64,000 nt of DNA from Gnomoniopsis sp. IMI 355080 (GCA_027946555.1 JAPEVC010000069.1:91039-155038), one strand, 5' to 3'. Shown: positions 23,107 to 34,913, counted from the first letter of the stretch. The notes: a model not told the origin generated them from the letters alone. Numbers and translations: made by a program.

Positions 23107-24614
23107 TGTAATCGTATGAGACAAATTTGAACACAGGATGGGTATGCTAATGCGGCCTTATCAAAAATGGAAAGCAACAGCTTATACATGCAAGCTGGTA
23201 TGGAATGCGAGAATTTGTATGTGACTGCGTAAGCGCTATGCAGCGCAGCAATCCAGCGTTGACCCAGATATCAGATGTATCCAGTCGGATCCTAATCAGG
23301 GTCAATTTCCTGCCCCTGCCGAGACCGGCTGATCTTCGTGATAATCCACACGCCCGCGATCCCGTAGATGGACAGTCCACAGTGTTATCCATTGGGCTTT
23401 GTGGAGTGAAATTATCCGCGTAGGCATAGTCAATGATTTGCACCCCCAGAGCAACCTTGGATGGAGGCGGAGCAGGCCGCGCAAAGAAGGATTCGCACAA
23501 TCTTCTTCTAACAGCTCCGATTAGATAACCGCCTCCTACGTGTTACCGGATTTCTGGGAATTTTTTTTTTTTTTTTTTTTTTTTTTGACAGACTATAAAA
23601 ATTCGGTAGATATTTGCCGGCTGTAGCCCGATTCGCCTCGAGTTCGCCTGAATACTAGTAGCCCTAGACGACACGAACTCTCAGACTCTTCGGGTAATTA
23701 TAGCGCAAGATGCATCACACCACACGACTTTCAACTTATGACAGACCCATTTATTTCTTTGCTCTATCAAATGCGACAGATAATGCATCGCTCGCTTAAC
23801 GCTGTTTTGACTTTTGCGTCGCAAGAAGTCCTGGCGGTCCGTGGGTCCAAGCCTCCACAAGGTCCACAGATTGGGTTTTTCTACACATTTTACAATCTGA
23901 TATACTTCACATCATTACTGTATTAGGCACTAGCTGTACAAAATAGGATGATCGTTCCCCTGCCCTGCTACGCGGCAGTTCCTCAAGGGTCCGAATCTAC
24001 CCTCCTGGAAACGCTAGTGAGATGGGAACACGTGAGGAACAATACCTACCTGGGTATAGTAGCTGGTCTATCCCAGGGGCAGGGACGGTAGGTAAGGCAT
24101 GAATACGGAGACATAGCTACTGACATAAGCATGGATGAAAGATTTAACCCTCCTTTCCTGCTGGATACTTAGATACTATGGTAGTATCACAGTATCTCGA
24201 CGGCTAGATGCAGGCAAGGCACCTGGGTATAGCACGGCTGGCATGGCAGAATCAAGTATTGCCTGGCATATCGCAATAATCTGAATCCACCTATCCGCAT
24301 AGGGGTCAAAGGAGAAATCGTCAGATGCGACAGACGTCTCGTAGGGACGAAGCTTAATGGGCTCCGAAAATGGTAGGCATCTGGGCAGGGCCTCTGGCTG
24401 CATCGCGATCCTCTGGAAGATCATCCCGGGCTCCACTGCTTGGCCTGAAGATCCTTGGGATGAATGAATCAGCTAGACGCGCATAGTCGTCCAAGCAAAC
24501 CTCAGGATATCCATATCCCTCATTGGGGTCTATCCTTTAATTGCTTGTGGTTTCCCTCTAGGTTTTGATGTTGTCGAAATTTGACAGTTGGTCCTTCACG
24601 TAAGGTTGCCCAGC
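23107..24614. other. 1.5 kb intergenic region (divergent promoters)
   Basis: Lies between the divergent GMC and PTH11-like genes. It contains a T26 homopolymer (23561-23586) and ACCTACCTGGGTA at 24043-24055. No gene recognised. Confidence 0.5.
23561..23586 (+). repeat. T26 homopolymer
   Basis: 26 consecutive T, about 460 bp upstream of the GMC oxidoreductase ATG. On the GMC strand it is a poly(dA) tract. Confidence 0.9.
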
Positions 24615-25917
24615 ATGACCTACTACCCGCCAGACAACAATTACACGCAAGGCCCGCTAGTTGTGACAACTTTCTTTGGGGTACTCGCTCTCTTTTCATG
24701 TGGCGTGAGAGCGCATGTCCTCAGGGTCAGGCGCGAAAAATGTGCACCACAGGATTGGTTGATTTTTGGGGCTTTGGTACGTTTAGATCAACCAATCAGA
24801 CATTTTTGCTCCTGGCTTCATGGTCTCAAAGCTAGACTATGATACTGACGGCAAGATTCAGATTTGTTTATATGCTTCGTTGGGGATTCAGTGGGCATGT
24901 AAGTCTCGGGCGAATGTGGTTGGCGACGAAGCTTTCTTGATCTGACCGAGTATACTACAAAGGTGTCGTACACGGAGGAGTAGGTCGACATCTCACGGAC
25001 CTTGTCGAGCCCACTGACGCTGTTATAACACTAAAAGTACGGAAAAGATAACAAGAGCCCTTTCTTTCCTTGCTGAACTCGTCTGGAACATCACTAACTC
25101 ATTTTGTTTATCTACTTAGCTCATCATTCCTTTCGAGGTCCTCTATGGCATCACTATCATGATGATCAAATTTTCCATCCTATTATTCTACGTTCGCCTT
25201 TTCGGAACGGCTCCCAGCTTTGTAATGCTCGTCCGCATTTTCATGATTATTATATTCTGCTGGCAGGTATCCATTACTTTGGAGACGTTTCTACTGTGCC
25301 GTCCGCTGGCTTATAATTGGGACACAACGGTCCCTGGAGGCGTCTGCGGAAACCGGAACGCTGCGTATATCATCGCTGGGTCTCTCAACGTTGGCACAGA
25401 TCTTCTTGTGATGCTGCTGCCAATGCCCAATATCTGGAAGTTGCAGATGCCCATGTCCCAGCGATTCGGGCTTGTGGGTATCTTCGGTATAGGAGTATTG
25501 TAAGCCACTGCCTGGTTCTATTAACCCAATCTGTAATTTGTCGCTGACCCATATATCTACTTTACTCACAGTGTTACGGCAATCTCTATCATTCGCATCT
25601 TCTCGTTGATGGACATCTCTTTCACGGACCCAACATACACCCTTCCCATGGGTCTTCTTTGGACTGTCTTGGAACCCGAACTCGCCATCATTATAGCCAA
25701 CGCATCCTTTCTCAGATCCTTCCTGCGGGCTATTGGAGTGCTGGAATACTTCTCAATTTGTGCAACATGGACGAGTCGCAAGGGTACCAGCAAATACAAT
25801 CGATCAAGTAAATTCGAGGAGATCCCAAGCGATCAGCAGCAACTTCGGCCCCACTCCAAGAGCCCCTTTGTTGAATTGCAGACAATTGGTGGCAGTTGGA
25901 AAGGATCATATGCTTAA
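24615..25917 (+). CDS. PTH11-like / fungal rhodopsin-domain integral membrane protein
   Basis: Five exons: 24615-24776, 24862-24898, 24963-25036, 25120-25499 and 25572-25917; product 332 aa. It is a multi-pass membrane protein of the large Pezizomycotina family (SAT4/rhodopsin domain) that includes the Magnaporthe PTH11 receptor; many members have no known ligand. Helix 1 is LVVTTFFGVLALFSCGV, the short second and third exons supply helix 2 and the HGGVGRH loop typical of the family, and later exons hold further helices, including IPFEVLYGITIMMIKFSILL and SLNVGTDLLVMLLPMP. Paired extracellular cysteines appear in LLCRPLAYNWD and GGVCGN. The C-terminal tail of about 70 residues is hydrophilic and probably cytosolic. 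No CFEM domain is present. Tiny exons 2 and 3 make automated models likely to fail here. The splice chain keeps phase throughout. Confidence 0.85.
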
Positions 25918-26402
25918 TATTGGGAGAGGGTTTTCGAATCTTGGTTGATGATGTTTGCATTCCAGACCTGCTCTGTGTTAATTGTGTGTACTACCCAGGT
26001 ATATTGAGGAAAGCCATTCGGCAATAGGCCATCATATGCTTAACTGCGTTCATATTGATTCACTCCATCGCTTCAAAAGTTCAAGTCAGCCCGTTCCGTT
26101 GGGTCTGGACGAGAAATTTGTCACCAAATTACAAATGCGAAATCTCAGCAAAGTGTGCCCACCGCCATGCGTGGCTGACCTACGTATTACCTGATCCGGG
26201 AGCTCGTCCAAAGCTCGTTTCCCAATCAGGCGGGGCCGTGCCGGGATCATGCTTTACAAATCAACATCGTCCAAGAGCTTCTTTTTGAGACGAACAGCCC
26301 CTCATGCGCAGATCACGTAATTGCATAGACAGGAGATCCTGTCTCATAATCATCTGCAGGTAGTAGCCAGTGTAGCTTCCCGTACACCCACATCGAAAAG
26401 GT
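25918..26402. other. Intergenic region
   Basis: About 0.5 kb between the PTH11-like gene and the GST gene, both on the plus strand. It serves as 3' region and promoter. No further feature seen. Confidence 0.45.
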
Positions 26403-27765
26403 ATGCCGGCAATGGCAACACCCATAAGAAGGGCTGTTGCGCCCTCACAACTGTCCCGAGCTCTCCACTCCTCCGCCTCTTGGAGCATCTACTACGTCAC
26501 TTCATTACCACCACAAATACCACAAACATCTTTCAAACCCCAATTGACCTCGTCTATCTCACTTCGCACTCTCGCCACAACTGCTGTCCGTCTACAAAAC
26601 AAGTCTCGTCGACCATCATCACCACCACAGCAGAAACAACAAGAAGAACAAGAAGTCGACATGTCTGAACCAACCGGTCTCATCGCCACTGAGGGCATCG
26701 AGCTCCTCACCATGGGCACGCCCAACGGCTATAAAGCCTCTATCATTCTGGAAGAGCTCAAGGAAGCTTATGGCGACAAGTTCCCAAAGATCACCTACCA
26801 GGCTATCAACATCATGAAGAACACTCAAAAGGAGCCCTGGTAAGCAACTGGCCTGAACAACCTTAAGCCCACCATGGTGACAACCCCGAACTTTCATGGG
26901 CCGCTGACTAAAAACGTTGTATGATAGGTTCATCAAAGTATGCCCCAATGGGCGCATACCCGCTCTTGTCGACCGTAAGTAAACAGGCTTGAATGGGGGG
27001 GGGGGGCATACAAGACCTATGTCTGTTTTGACGATCACTCACATCCGCTAACGCACCCAGACGACCGCAATGATTTCCCCGTCTTCGAGGGCGCCGCAAT
27101 TCTGCACTACCTCACCAAGCACTATGACCCAGAGAACAAGCTCAGCTTCGACTACAACTCAGATGACTACTCGGTGTCGGAGCAGTGGATCGCTTGGCAG
27201 CATGGCGGTGTTGGGCCTATGTACGTCCCCCCCCCCCAACTCTCTTTTTTTTTTCCTCTCACACTCTCTCGCGCAATCATGGTCGGCCCCTCTCCTCACC
27301 ACTACTAACTGCAAAACCACTTTCTGTAGGCAAGGTCAAGCCAACCATTTCCTCCGCTTTGCCAAGGAGAAAATCCCTTATGGTATTCAGCGCTACGTGG
27401 GCGAGTCGGAGCGGCTCTATGGCATTCTCAACACCCGTCTCGCCGACCGCGACTACGTCGCTGGACCAGGCCGTGGAAAATACTCCATCGCTGATATTTC
27501 GCTGCTGGGCTGGGCGAATGTTGCCATTCTGTCTGGCGTCGACCTGCACAAGCTGTTCCCCAACGTCGTGGCCTGGCTGGACCGATGCTTAGCACGTCCA
27601 GGCACGAAGCGCGGGTTCGCCGTCCCCCAGGAGAGTTCCTTCGCCAACTCGGCCTTCTTGAAGAAGATTGAGGAGGACCCTGAGGCCAAGAAAAACTATG
27701 AAGAGACCACCAAGCTGCTCAATGATGCCAAGGCGCAATACAACTACAAATTCTCATCGCCCTGA
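26403..27765 (+). CDS. URE2/YghU-type glutathione S-transferase
   Basis: Four exons: 26403-26839, 26928-26974, 27061-27220 and 27330-27765; product 359 aa from the first ATG or 273 aa from an internal ATG at 26661 (MSEPTGLIA). The core has a thioredoxin-like N-domain (LLTMGTPNGYKASIILEEL, then NGRIPALVD and AAILHYL) and an alpha-helical C-domain (GPMQGQANHFLRFAKEKIPY). The TPNGYK and GPMQGQANHF motifs are those of the YghU/Ure2p group, glutathione-dependent disulfide reductases or peroxidases. The N-terminal extension of about 85 residues is rich in Ser, Arg, Thr and Gln with few acidic residues before residue 80 and could target mitochondria. Introns 2 and 3 contain G12 and C11 runs. All junctions keep phase. 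Confidence 0.92.
26995..27006 (+). repeat. G12 homopolymer in GST intron 2
   Basis: Twelve consecutive G about 20 nt downstream of the donor of the second GST intron (26975-27060). Confidence 0.85.
27227..27237 (+). repeat. C11 homopolymer in GST intron 3
   Basis: Eleven C directly after the GTACGT donor at 27221, followed within 10 bases by a T run; all inside the 109-nt third GST intron. Confidence 0.85.
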
Positions 27766-28314
27766 GCAACTAGAGGACAGGATTGGGGTTCTGGCTCGGT
27801 AGACAAATTCAAGACGTCTTCAATGGTAAAGAATTTATTGTCGTGCATTCTGACTCGGAAGGAGAAGGGAAATATTTTCAAGCAAAAATGATATCGTGAC
27901 CACTGACGTACAAACCCACGTAGACAATTCCTGGCCTCGCTAGCACGTACCCAGTAGAAAACGGTAACGCCGGCCGCCCTTGTCCCATATTCAATTCCCA
28001 TCCAGATAATCCTTGGAAACGCAACCATGCTTTTCTAATCCTCCATATCGAAAAAATCGTCCAATTCCCCGGATGGGAAAACAAGAATGACAGCCTCAGC
28101 TTACTCACTCACAAATGAGCCCTGAAAGTGTGCCGAGCCCGTAGAGGAAAGTTATTCGAAACTCATGCCAACCAAGCGTCCGTATTACTCAACACGCTAA
28201 TGGATCCTACAAGACCTGCTCCCATCATCACCCTTGTTGAGGATACCTCATCGGTCGTGCGCATCTAGTGAGATCAGGTCACGGACCCCGCGGGTTCAGG
28301 GATAGGATGAGAAA
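27766..28314. other. Convergent 3' intergenic region
   Basis: 0.55 kb between the stop codons of the GST and SR-protein genes. No gene seen. Confidence 0.5.
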
Positions 28315-30068
28315 TTACCAGTAGCGGCGATCATATTCGCGTGGAGGATATGCGCCATCGCGAGGGTACGCACCGTCACGAGGAGGGAGATCTCGTGGGG
28401 GTGGACGGTCATATGGTGGACGGCCCGCACCATTCAAGTATGGGTCAGGAGGAGGGTAGTCGCGACGATATGGGTCGTCATAGCGGCCACGAGGAGGCGG
28501 GTAGTCATCAGGGGGCCCTCGGCGTGGAGGTGATCGATATCTAGCACGGTCGTCATAATAATCGCGGCGCGGGCTTCTCTCACGGTAACCATCGCGGTAA
28601 GGATCCCGGCGTGGACTGAAACCACCGGGAGGAGGACCACGACGGTCGAAGTCATCGCGAGGAGGATATGGCCGGCGAGGACCAGGGGAGCGAGAACGGC
28701 CGCGCCCAGGAATGTCAGGCTGAGTCTGTGAAATGATGAGCGTCTTCCTAGGCTATAAGGGCAGAGTAATTTGCCTACATTAGCCACACAGGTCACGCGT
28801 GCCTCTTTGAACTCGCGGCCATCGAGAGCCTCTACGGCCTTCTTAAGGTCCCCAGCAGTCTCGAATTCGACGAAGCTGAAGCATCAGCATTAGCATCTGG
28901 TCTAGCATGGAGCAGACGGGTGCATATCTTACCCTTCGCCGTTGGAGTTACGCCCTGTCTCCGAGTAGACGACGTCACAGCCAGATTGACGTGCGAAATC
29001 TTTGAGGTCCTATGTCCAGAGAATCCACGTAAGTTGAAGTCCAGGTTCGAAGGCGGAGCGCTGCGAAGCCGAGATTCCTAGTAGTGGGCCCGCCACCAGT
29101 ATCAAGTCCAGGGAATCGAAGAACATCTAATGGGTTGAAGTCCAGCACTAAGAGAATGCCCGCCATATACGAAGCCCCCTCCACAGTCGAGACCTAGAAA
29201 CTTGCCCGACAAAAGCATGGACCTAAGGAAGACACACTGGAGTCGTCCTGGAAGGCGGGTCGTATCATGATAACGGGCAGTGCATGCAATGCCATAGAAA
29301 ATGCTGACTGACTCCCTATCCAAAGACACAGACGGCTGTTGCGAGGGAGATCCACGAATCCGGTAGCAAGGAAGAGGAGGAAGAACAGACCTGCCAACTG
29401 GTATCGCTGGGGAGACCACTAATCTGCATCCTATGAGGGGTGCGACGGGGACGAGGTGCACCGCGCTCGGCGCCGTGGCTAGGGAAGGCACCATTCTCTC
29501 GGTGGCGCGAACCGCGGGCGAACTGGACCGTAAGGCGCTCTCCCATGAGAGTAGAACCGTCTTGAGGGGCAAGTGTTAGTGGAGATTTAGATACAGCCGG
29601 TATGAGGACTGGAAGTATCCCTGTTGGAGTGAGTAGGACGGCGACATACGGAAGGCTGCGTGCATCTTGATGTTAGCCATATGCCCAAGGCCAATACGCG
29701 CGCAGGGCGCTAGACTGGAGGTAGGAGACAGAGCTTACCTGGAACAACGTCGCGCGCGTCCATGGCATCCTTATACTCGATGAAGCCGAAGCCATTCATG
29801 AGCTTGATCTCCGTGATCTCACCGGTGCCATGGGTGCCGAAGTGAGCCTCGATTTCGGCCTTGGTGACTTGATTGGGGGTCAGGGTCAGCGTGGCGATCC
29901 AGAAGAAGCACTTGGGCCTCGGGCCATAACCAAGTCCAGGGACGGGCGCCGGCAAGAGGAATGGCAGGTCGAGGCATGGAGCCAGAAATCAGCAAGGTGA
30001 GGCTGCAGGCGCTTACCATTGCGAGGCAGGTTGCCCAAGTAGAGGCGAGTGGACGAAACCTCGGCCAT
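28315..30068 (-). CDS. Two-RRM SR-family splicing factor (Srp1/Srp2-like)
   Basis: Seven exons on the minus strand: 30068-30017, 29867-29739, 29655-29650, 29560-29391, 29009-28933, 28875-28779 and 28725-28315; product 313 aa. It is likely a nuclear RNA-binding splicing regulator. RRM1 starts at residue 7 with RNP2 LYLGNL and has RNP1 GFGFIEYK. RRM2 starts with RMQISGLP and has GFVEFE. The C-terminal 135 residues are rich in Arg, Asp, Tyr and Pro with SRSPGP and RSPPRR elements, a degenerate RS/RGG tail. The third exon is only 6 nt (CCTTCC); including it restores VVPAFHGSTLMGERL, and each flanking intron has a branch point and canonical ends. Skipping it keeps phase but changes A-F-H to D. The intron between RRM1 and RRM2 is 381 nt, far longer than the others. 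Confidence 0.92.
29010..29390 (-). other. Long 381-nt intron between RRM1 and RRM2
   Basis: Donor GTCTGT after the codon for Gln (SDTSWQ), acceptor ACATAG before Asp (DLKDFARQ). The other six boundaries of this gene enclose introns of 53-149 nt. Long introns in SR genes often carry regulated or premature-stop cassettes; none is proven here. Confidence 0.7.
29650..29655 (-). other. 6-nt microexon of the SR-protein gene
   Basis: On the minus strand the order is CTAAC branch point, CGCAG acceptor, CCTTCC, then the GTATGT donor. The six bases with their neighbours encode Ala-Phe-His, completing the AFHG stretch I expect before GERLTVQFARG in fungal members. Upstream intron 83 nt, downstream intron 89 nt. 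Confidence 0.85.
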
Positions 30069-31066
30069 GGTTGGTGGGTGGTGAAATGCCTATGTCCAGG
30101 TATCAGGTCAAGTACTGGGGAATCATGGATGGTGTTGGAGTCGATGGGGTTGGAAAAGTGAGGCAGCGAGGGACGGGACGAGACAGCCTTGAGGTCGCGT
30201 GCGAGATGATTGTGTGGTTCGGTCTCGTGTGTGCAACTTCGACTGCAGATTGGCCCGGCAGCGCAACCAAGGGCGGGGGCGGGCGTATTGGTTGTTCAGC
30301 AGGGCGAGGTGCCGGTGCTGGTGCTCGTGCTCCAGAGAGGAGAAAAAGTCCTTCCAAGAAATCCTGCTAGGGAAAGGAAAACAAACCGTGTCGGGGCCGC
30401 GCCGTATCTTCGGAGGTGCGGAATTAGATTGATGTCGACAATCCAAGGCGAAGCAATTGCAGTGGTCCTTTGCGAGCGGGAGGCCGCCAGTGTTGCGATG
30501 ATGTTGAGAGGAGAAGAAGGTCGCGGCCGGGAGGGGTTGGGCGTGAGATGGGCAAAGCAAGCAACCTTGGGTGGAACCTCAGGACGGCCGACGCGCAGGT
30601 GCACCTGCAGGACCGACTTGCTATGGTAGGTACTACCCGGTAGAGGTAGGGTACAAGGTCGGCCCTGCCCAAGCGAGTCTCCACTCTTTTGGGTGAACTG
30701 CATATGCGCATGGGTCACATTCCAGCACAGGCCAGGGATCCGTCCAGCCGCCTTGGCAAAGCAGACAGACCGAGACGGGAGCGCTTGGCTTGCATGAGGC
30801 TGTCTCCCGAATGAGCATCAGCCAAATGTCTCCATATTTGCCCCCCTTCACAACGCATGTACATAGCAATTATGCTGGAAGAACCAATGTCTAATGTATT
30901 AACACAGCGAACGTATGGTGATGTCCCCAAAGATAGTAATCTCGAAGCCGCAACTTCGCAAGAACGCCACGCTATGCCACACTTTCCACATCCAGCTCAT
31001 ACAGTATCATACCGTCTTGTATCACATATCTACATCGGCCAGGACCTCTCGAACATGACTGGACCA
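30069..31066. other. 1 kb intergenic region
   Basis: Promoter of the SR-protein gene and 3' end of the sorting nexin gene. A TAGGTACTACCCGGTAGAGGTAGG-like patch lies at 30626-30649. No gene. Confidence 0.5.
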
Positions 31067-34000
31067 CTACCTCTCATTGAAAAGGATGTCGATAACTTCG
31101 TCCATGACCGTGTAAACGAGGTGTGTGCTGCAGCAACAAGTCAGCGCACTGCTATTCGATAATGGAGCGAAGAGGGCGGAGCTCGAGGTAAAAAGAAAAA
31201 AATTAAAAGAAAGGAAGTTGGACTTACTTCAATCTCTCGTTATTGAACGTAGCAAACAATCTTCGACTCGCGGCCTGCGCATTCACTCTCCCCACCACGC
31301 TACCCGCCATATCCGGGACCAGTGTCGCCAGCATCAAACTTGCCTCGGTACGCGTCCTCGACTTCTCAGTCTTGGTCCTCGGCTTCTTCCCCTGGCCAAA
31401 CACTCCCCCATCAGGCCAAAGACTATCCCGCAGCAGCGCGACATATCTCAGCACTGCATCCTCTTGGACAAGCATGTGAATGTTGTCCCTCAACTTGCGC
31501 TCGATCGTCCCGCCCAAAAGCTGGTGCAGCACCACGACAACAGCGCGGCCGCGCAGCCAGTTCGCGTTGCTGCCGCGGTTGAGCTCAAATACTTCGAGGA
31601 AAATGTCGCAGATCGGCTTGACAAAGGGCTCAGCTTCCAATTGCTGAAGACCTTCAAAGGCGTTGAGTTCGGCTTCGGCTTCAGCTGCTACTGCGGCGTC
31701 CGATGAATTGACCGCAGGGTCTGGACCGAGGGTGTTGATCTGGCTGGTCGCTGCAGCTATGAGGTTCTGCCCTGCGAGGGACAGCTGATCGAGTACGGGG
31801 ATGCTGCCCAAGATATCTTCAACACCATCTGTAACCGAATCGTATAGTCGTGTCATCATGTCCTTTTTGTCTTGTTCCGCTGAGTGCTCGCCACCGTGAT
31901 TGATAAAGGTTTGTGACAGGAACGCACGAAGTTCCCGGCTGCGACAAACATCCGGAAGTTGCAGAAGTTCACGCATATATTTTTCCAAGGCCTGTCGACG
32001 TTTCTGGAGGAAGTCGGACTGTAGCCGTATCATGATCTTCCTTCTCGGGAAATCCAAATTCCGAACAGAAGGGTACTTGGACCGCAGTCTCTGGTGCAGT
32101 TCGTGAAACTCGCTGTACCGGCGCGTGATGATCCACGAAGCCGCGGGCATTTTCTCGCCTGCATTACGGGAGACCTCGATGACATAAATCGCGTACTCTT
32201 TGCCATCATCCTCATGCCCAACCTGGATCGCCTTGATTTTGATAGCAGAGCGGCCAAAAAGACTGTTATCGCTCTCTTGAACGACGTATTGCTGTCTCTG
32301 TAGTTCTTTCCTTCGGATTTCTCTGTACAAGCTGGCCTTCGATTTACGCAGGATCCTTAACTCGGCCATGTTGTTCGTCAGCTCTGCCTTCCTGAGGAGC
32401 GAGTCGACGACCGCGTTCTGAGCTTCCATCTTGTCAATGTCATTTGTCAGTACAGTGATGGCTTCAGCCAGTCCCAGGTCTCCAGGTGCGGCCTCGTGTA
32501 TATCGTCCAGAACATCGTCGTCCTTGCTTGGCGAACCATTGCCTTCATCCACGTCTGACAAGTATCGGTCCTCGTCCCCAAACAAGTCATCATCCACAAA
32601 CACGCCGATGCGAGATGCTGCACTAACAAGCCCCAGAGACGACAGGCTAGGCTTCTCCGGTTCCTTTCCATTACTTGGACGGCCAACATCTATCGAGCCC
32701 CGCTTGGAAGCCCCATCGTCGGAGAAAATAGTGGATTCCGCATCGTCCTCGCCAAAGAGGGACTCTCGAATTTCTTCGGACGTGATAGGTCGAGTATCTT
32801 CCAGAATGTTGCTGAGGGCCTCTTCCATCGCCGCAACGACTTGTCTGTCAGGTGGGCGAGGCCCAGCTTCGAGACTCGCAACGCTGTCAGCAAGTGGATC
32901 GTGCTCTCCGTCCTCATCTCCAAACAATGGGTTGGGGGAGTTCTCGTCGAGCGATCTCCTATGATCTAACGATCTTCTGTGTTCCAATGATCTCCGAGGT
33001 TCTATCAATGAGTCCAAACCACCAATGCTATTATTATTATTATGAGACTTAAGGTCAGTGGAAGATTCTGCACGGCGGCTTATTTTCGTGTTGATCTTGG
33101 GTGTGAGTCGCGATAGTGGCCCAGGCCTACCAGCGAAAGCGGTTGTGGTCCTTGATAAAGGAGGAGGCGAATGGACCTCATGCGGTATCGCAGTGCTGTG
33201 CAGAGGATGTGCATTGCTATGTGATGCCTCCTCGGCCGCAAGACACTTGTACCACAAATCGGACTTCTTGAAGTTTGAGAAATGCCTCGATTGCATCTCC
33301 TTGAGCACTGCATGCTGAGCGTTGAGTATTGCCTTCCGTGCGCGGTAGTACTGTTCAGGTGTTGCTCCTTTGCCGGCCTGGAGAAAATCTCGCACTGTGC
33401 GTTTGGATGCCTCTGGAACCTTGAGCTCGGGCTTGAATAGGTATGCTTGCTCGATCTGAGCAAGATCTAGTCGGTCGGACGGCGTCCATGGTGGCAACGT
33501 AAGGGGAAGATGATCGTCGTCGTCATGGCCTTCTTCCTCGAGCGGATTGCGGAACCCGTCCACCACAAGCCAGAATTGAACAAGACTCATGAGTCGCAAT
33601 CGATCCATATACTCCATGAAGTAAGACAGTCCCGAGGCATCACGCAAGAGTTCTGCCAAGGACGCATTCTCTAGCTTTGATTCCGGTGTGCTAATCGCGG
33701 GGTTGGGAGCCAGTGTCATAGCATGTCGATCTCCACCCGCAGCAAGGAACTGCACCCTCTGGTCTAACAACCTCTTGCCCATATCAAGCCGACGCAGATA
33801 GACGGGATCCTGTCCTTCTTGGTGCGAGTCTCTCTTCAGCTGACTGGTGACCTCACTCCTAAATCTCCTAGCATCGGACAGGTTGTTAACTTTGCGAATA
33901 GTCCTGACGAATCGCTCGAACCTCCTCTCGCTATCACCAGGCGCCAGGCGCGGGAATGAGACTGGCTTGCCGGACTTCGGAGCAGACGGCGTGTGCTTGT

Positions 34001-34913
34001 CCAGTGCTGCACGGAGTTGTCTGACTGTTGACCTGTCTTGCAGCATATTCCTTCCCACATTTTCCATTAACTGATTCCACGTGTCCGGGTCCGATAAGAT
34101 TTGCAAAAGCGGAAATAGCACAGCGCATGCCACAATTTCGCGGATCAGCGTTGAGACTGCGCGGCTATCAATGATATTGCCCGGGAGTACCTGGGGCAAA
34201 AGCTTCGCCGTGAGCTGTCGCAAATAGTCTTGCTGCGTGAGCTTCAGGTCTGAGTACGCCAACGTTGCAGCTGGGTGTATTTTGCCATCCTTGTACTTGG
34301 CAGCAATCGCCAGATCTAGCTCTTCGGACTCAGTGACGGATCGATTGAGTTTACGGCCTCGGACAGCGCGCTCGGCCTCGTTGAAATCGCGGAAGTGCGC
34401 CGTCAGAAGGGGGACAAGGCGCGTCGTCAGCACCTCGGGCAAATCGACCTCGAAGAGGCGGTCACGGATGTTCTCGAGCGCGCATCGGATAGCTTTGTCG
34501 ACCTCATTACGAAATATGGGATTCGGGCTGATCTTGGAGTACCAGGACCATACAAAGTCGCGAGTCACCAGATCAAGCACGTCGTCGAGCGCATGAGAGA
34601 TGTTCGGCGAAGCGGCGTAGAGGGGTTGCTTTTGATAGGTCTGTCGCTTGCGCAGGGCCGTGACTTCAGCTCGCCATGCCTCCCGGCCTAGAAACTTGGG
34701 TCTGTATGGTCGTGATGATTTCCGGAGCTTCTCAAAGCCGGAACCTCTCGAAAGGAATAGTGTCGCGGTAAGCAGGAGGAGGAGAGACGCCACGAACCCG
34801 GCGACAAAGGCGTACCCAACCCAGCGGATGGTAGGGAACCAGTTTGTGGCGTAGCCCCAGGCAATGAAACTTGCGATACCAGCAAGAATCACATCTCTTC
34901 CTTTCAGGGCCAT
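31067..34913 (-). CDS. PXA-RGS-PX-Nexin_C sorting nexin (SNX13/Mdm1-like)
   Basis: Two exons, 34913-31228 and 31127-31067, with a 100-nt intron; product 1248 aa. Two hydrophobic segments at the N-terminus (DVILAGIASFIAWGY and YAFVAGFVASLLLLLTATLF) anchor it in a membrane, probably the ER. A PXA domain follows (about 105-290), then an RGS-like domain (SLVQFWLVVDGF, about 430-560), a long Ser/Asp-rich linker, a PX domain with the phosphoinositide motif RRYSEFHEL (about 940-1050), and a C-terminal nexin domain. The last exon adds NTHLVYTVMDEVIDILF, which completes that domain. This architecture is that of Mdm1/SNX13/SNX14, which tether ER to endosome, vacuole or lipid droplets. The linker contains three tandem RRSL units. 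The frame is open for 65 codons upstream, but ATG 34913 starts directly before the first membrane segment and is preferred. Confidence 0.92.
32940..33005 (-). repeat. Tandem RRSL repeat in the sorting nexin linker
   Basis: The coding strand gives three consecutive RRSL-[ED]-[HE] units (PRRSLEHRRSLDHRRSLDE), reflecting a near-exact 18-bp tandem repeat. RRxS sites are typical targets of basophilic kinases such as PKA. Confidence 0.75.

Noticed and set aside
21202..27765. GMC oxidoreductase, PTH11-like receptor and GST as a metabolite cluster
   Set aside because: No backbone synthase, transporter or pathway regulator nearby, and the GST is a URE2-type housekeeping member.
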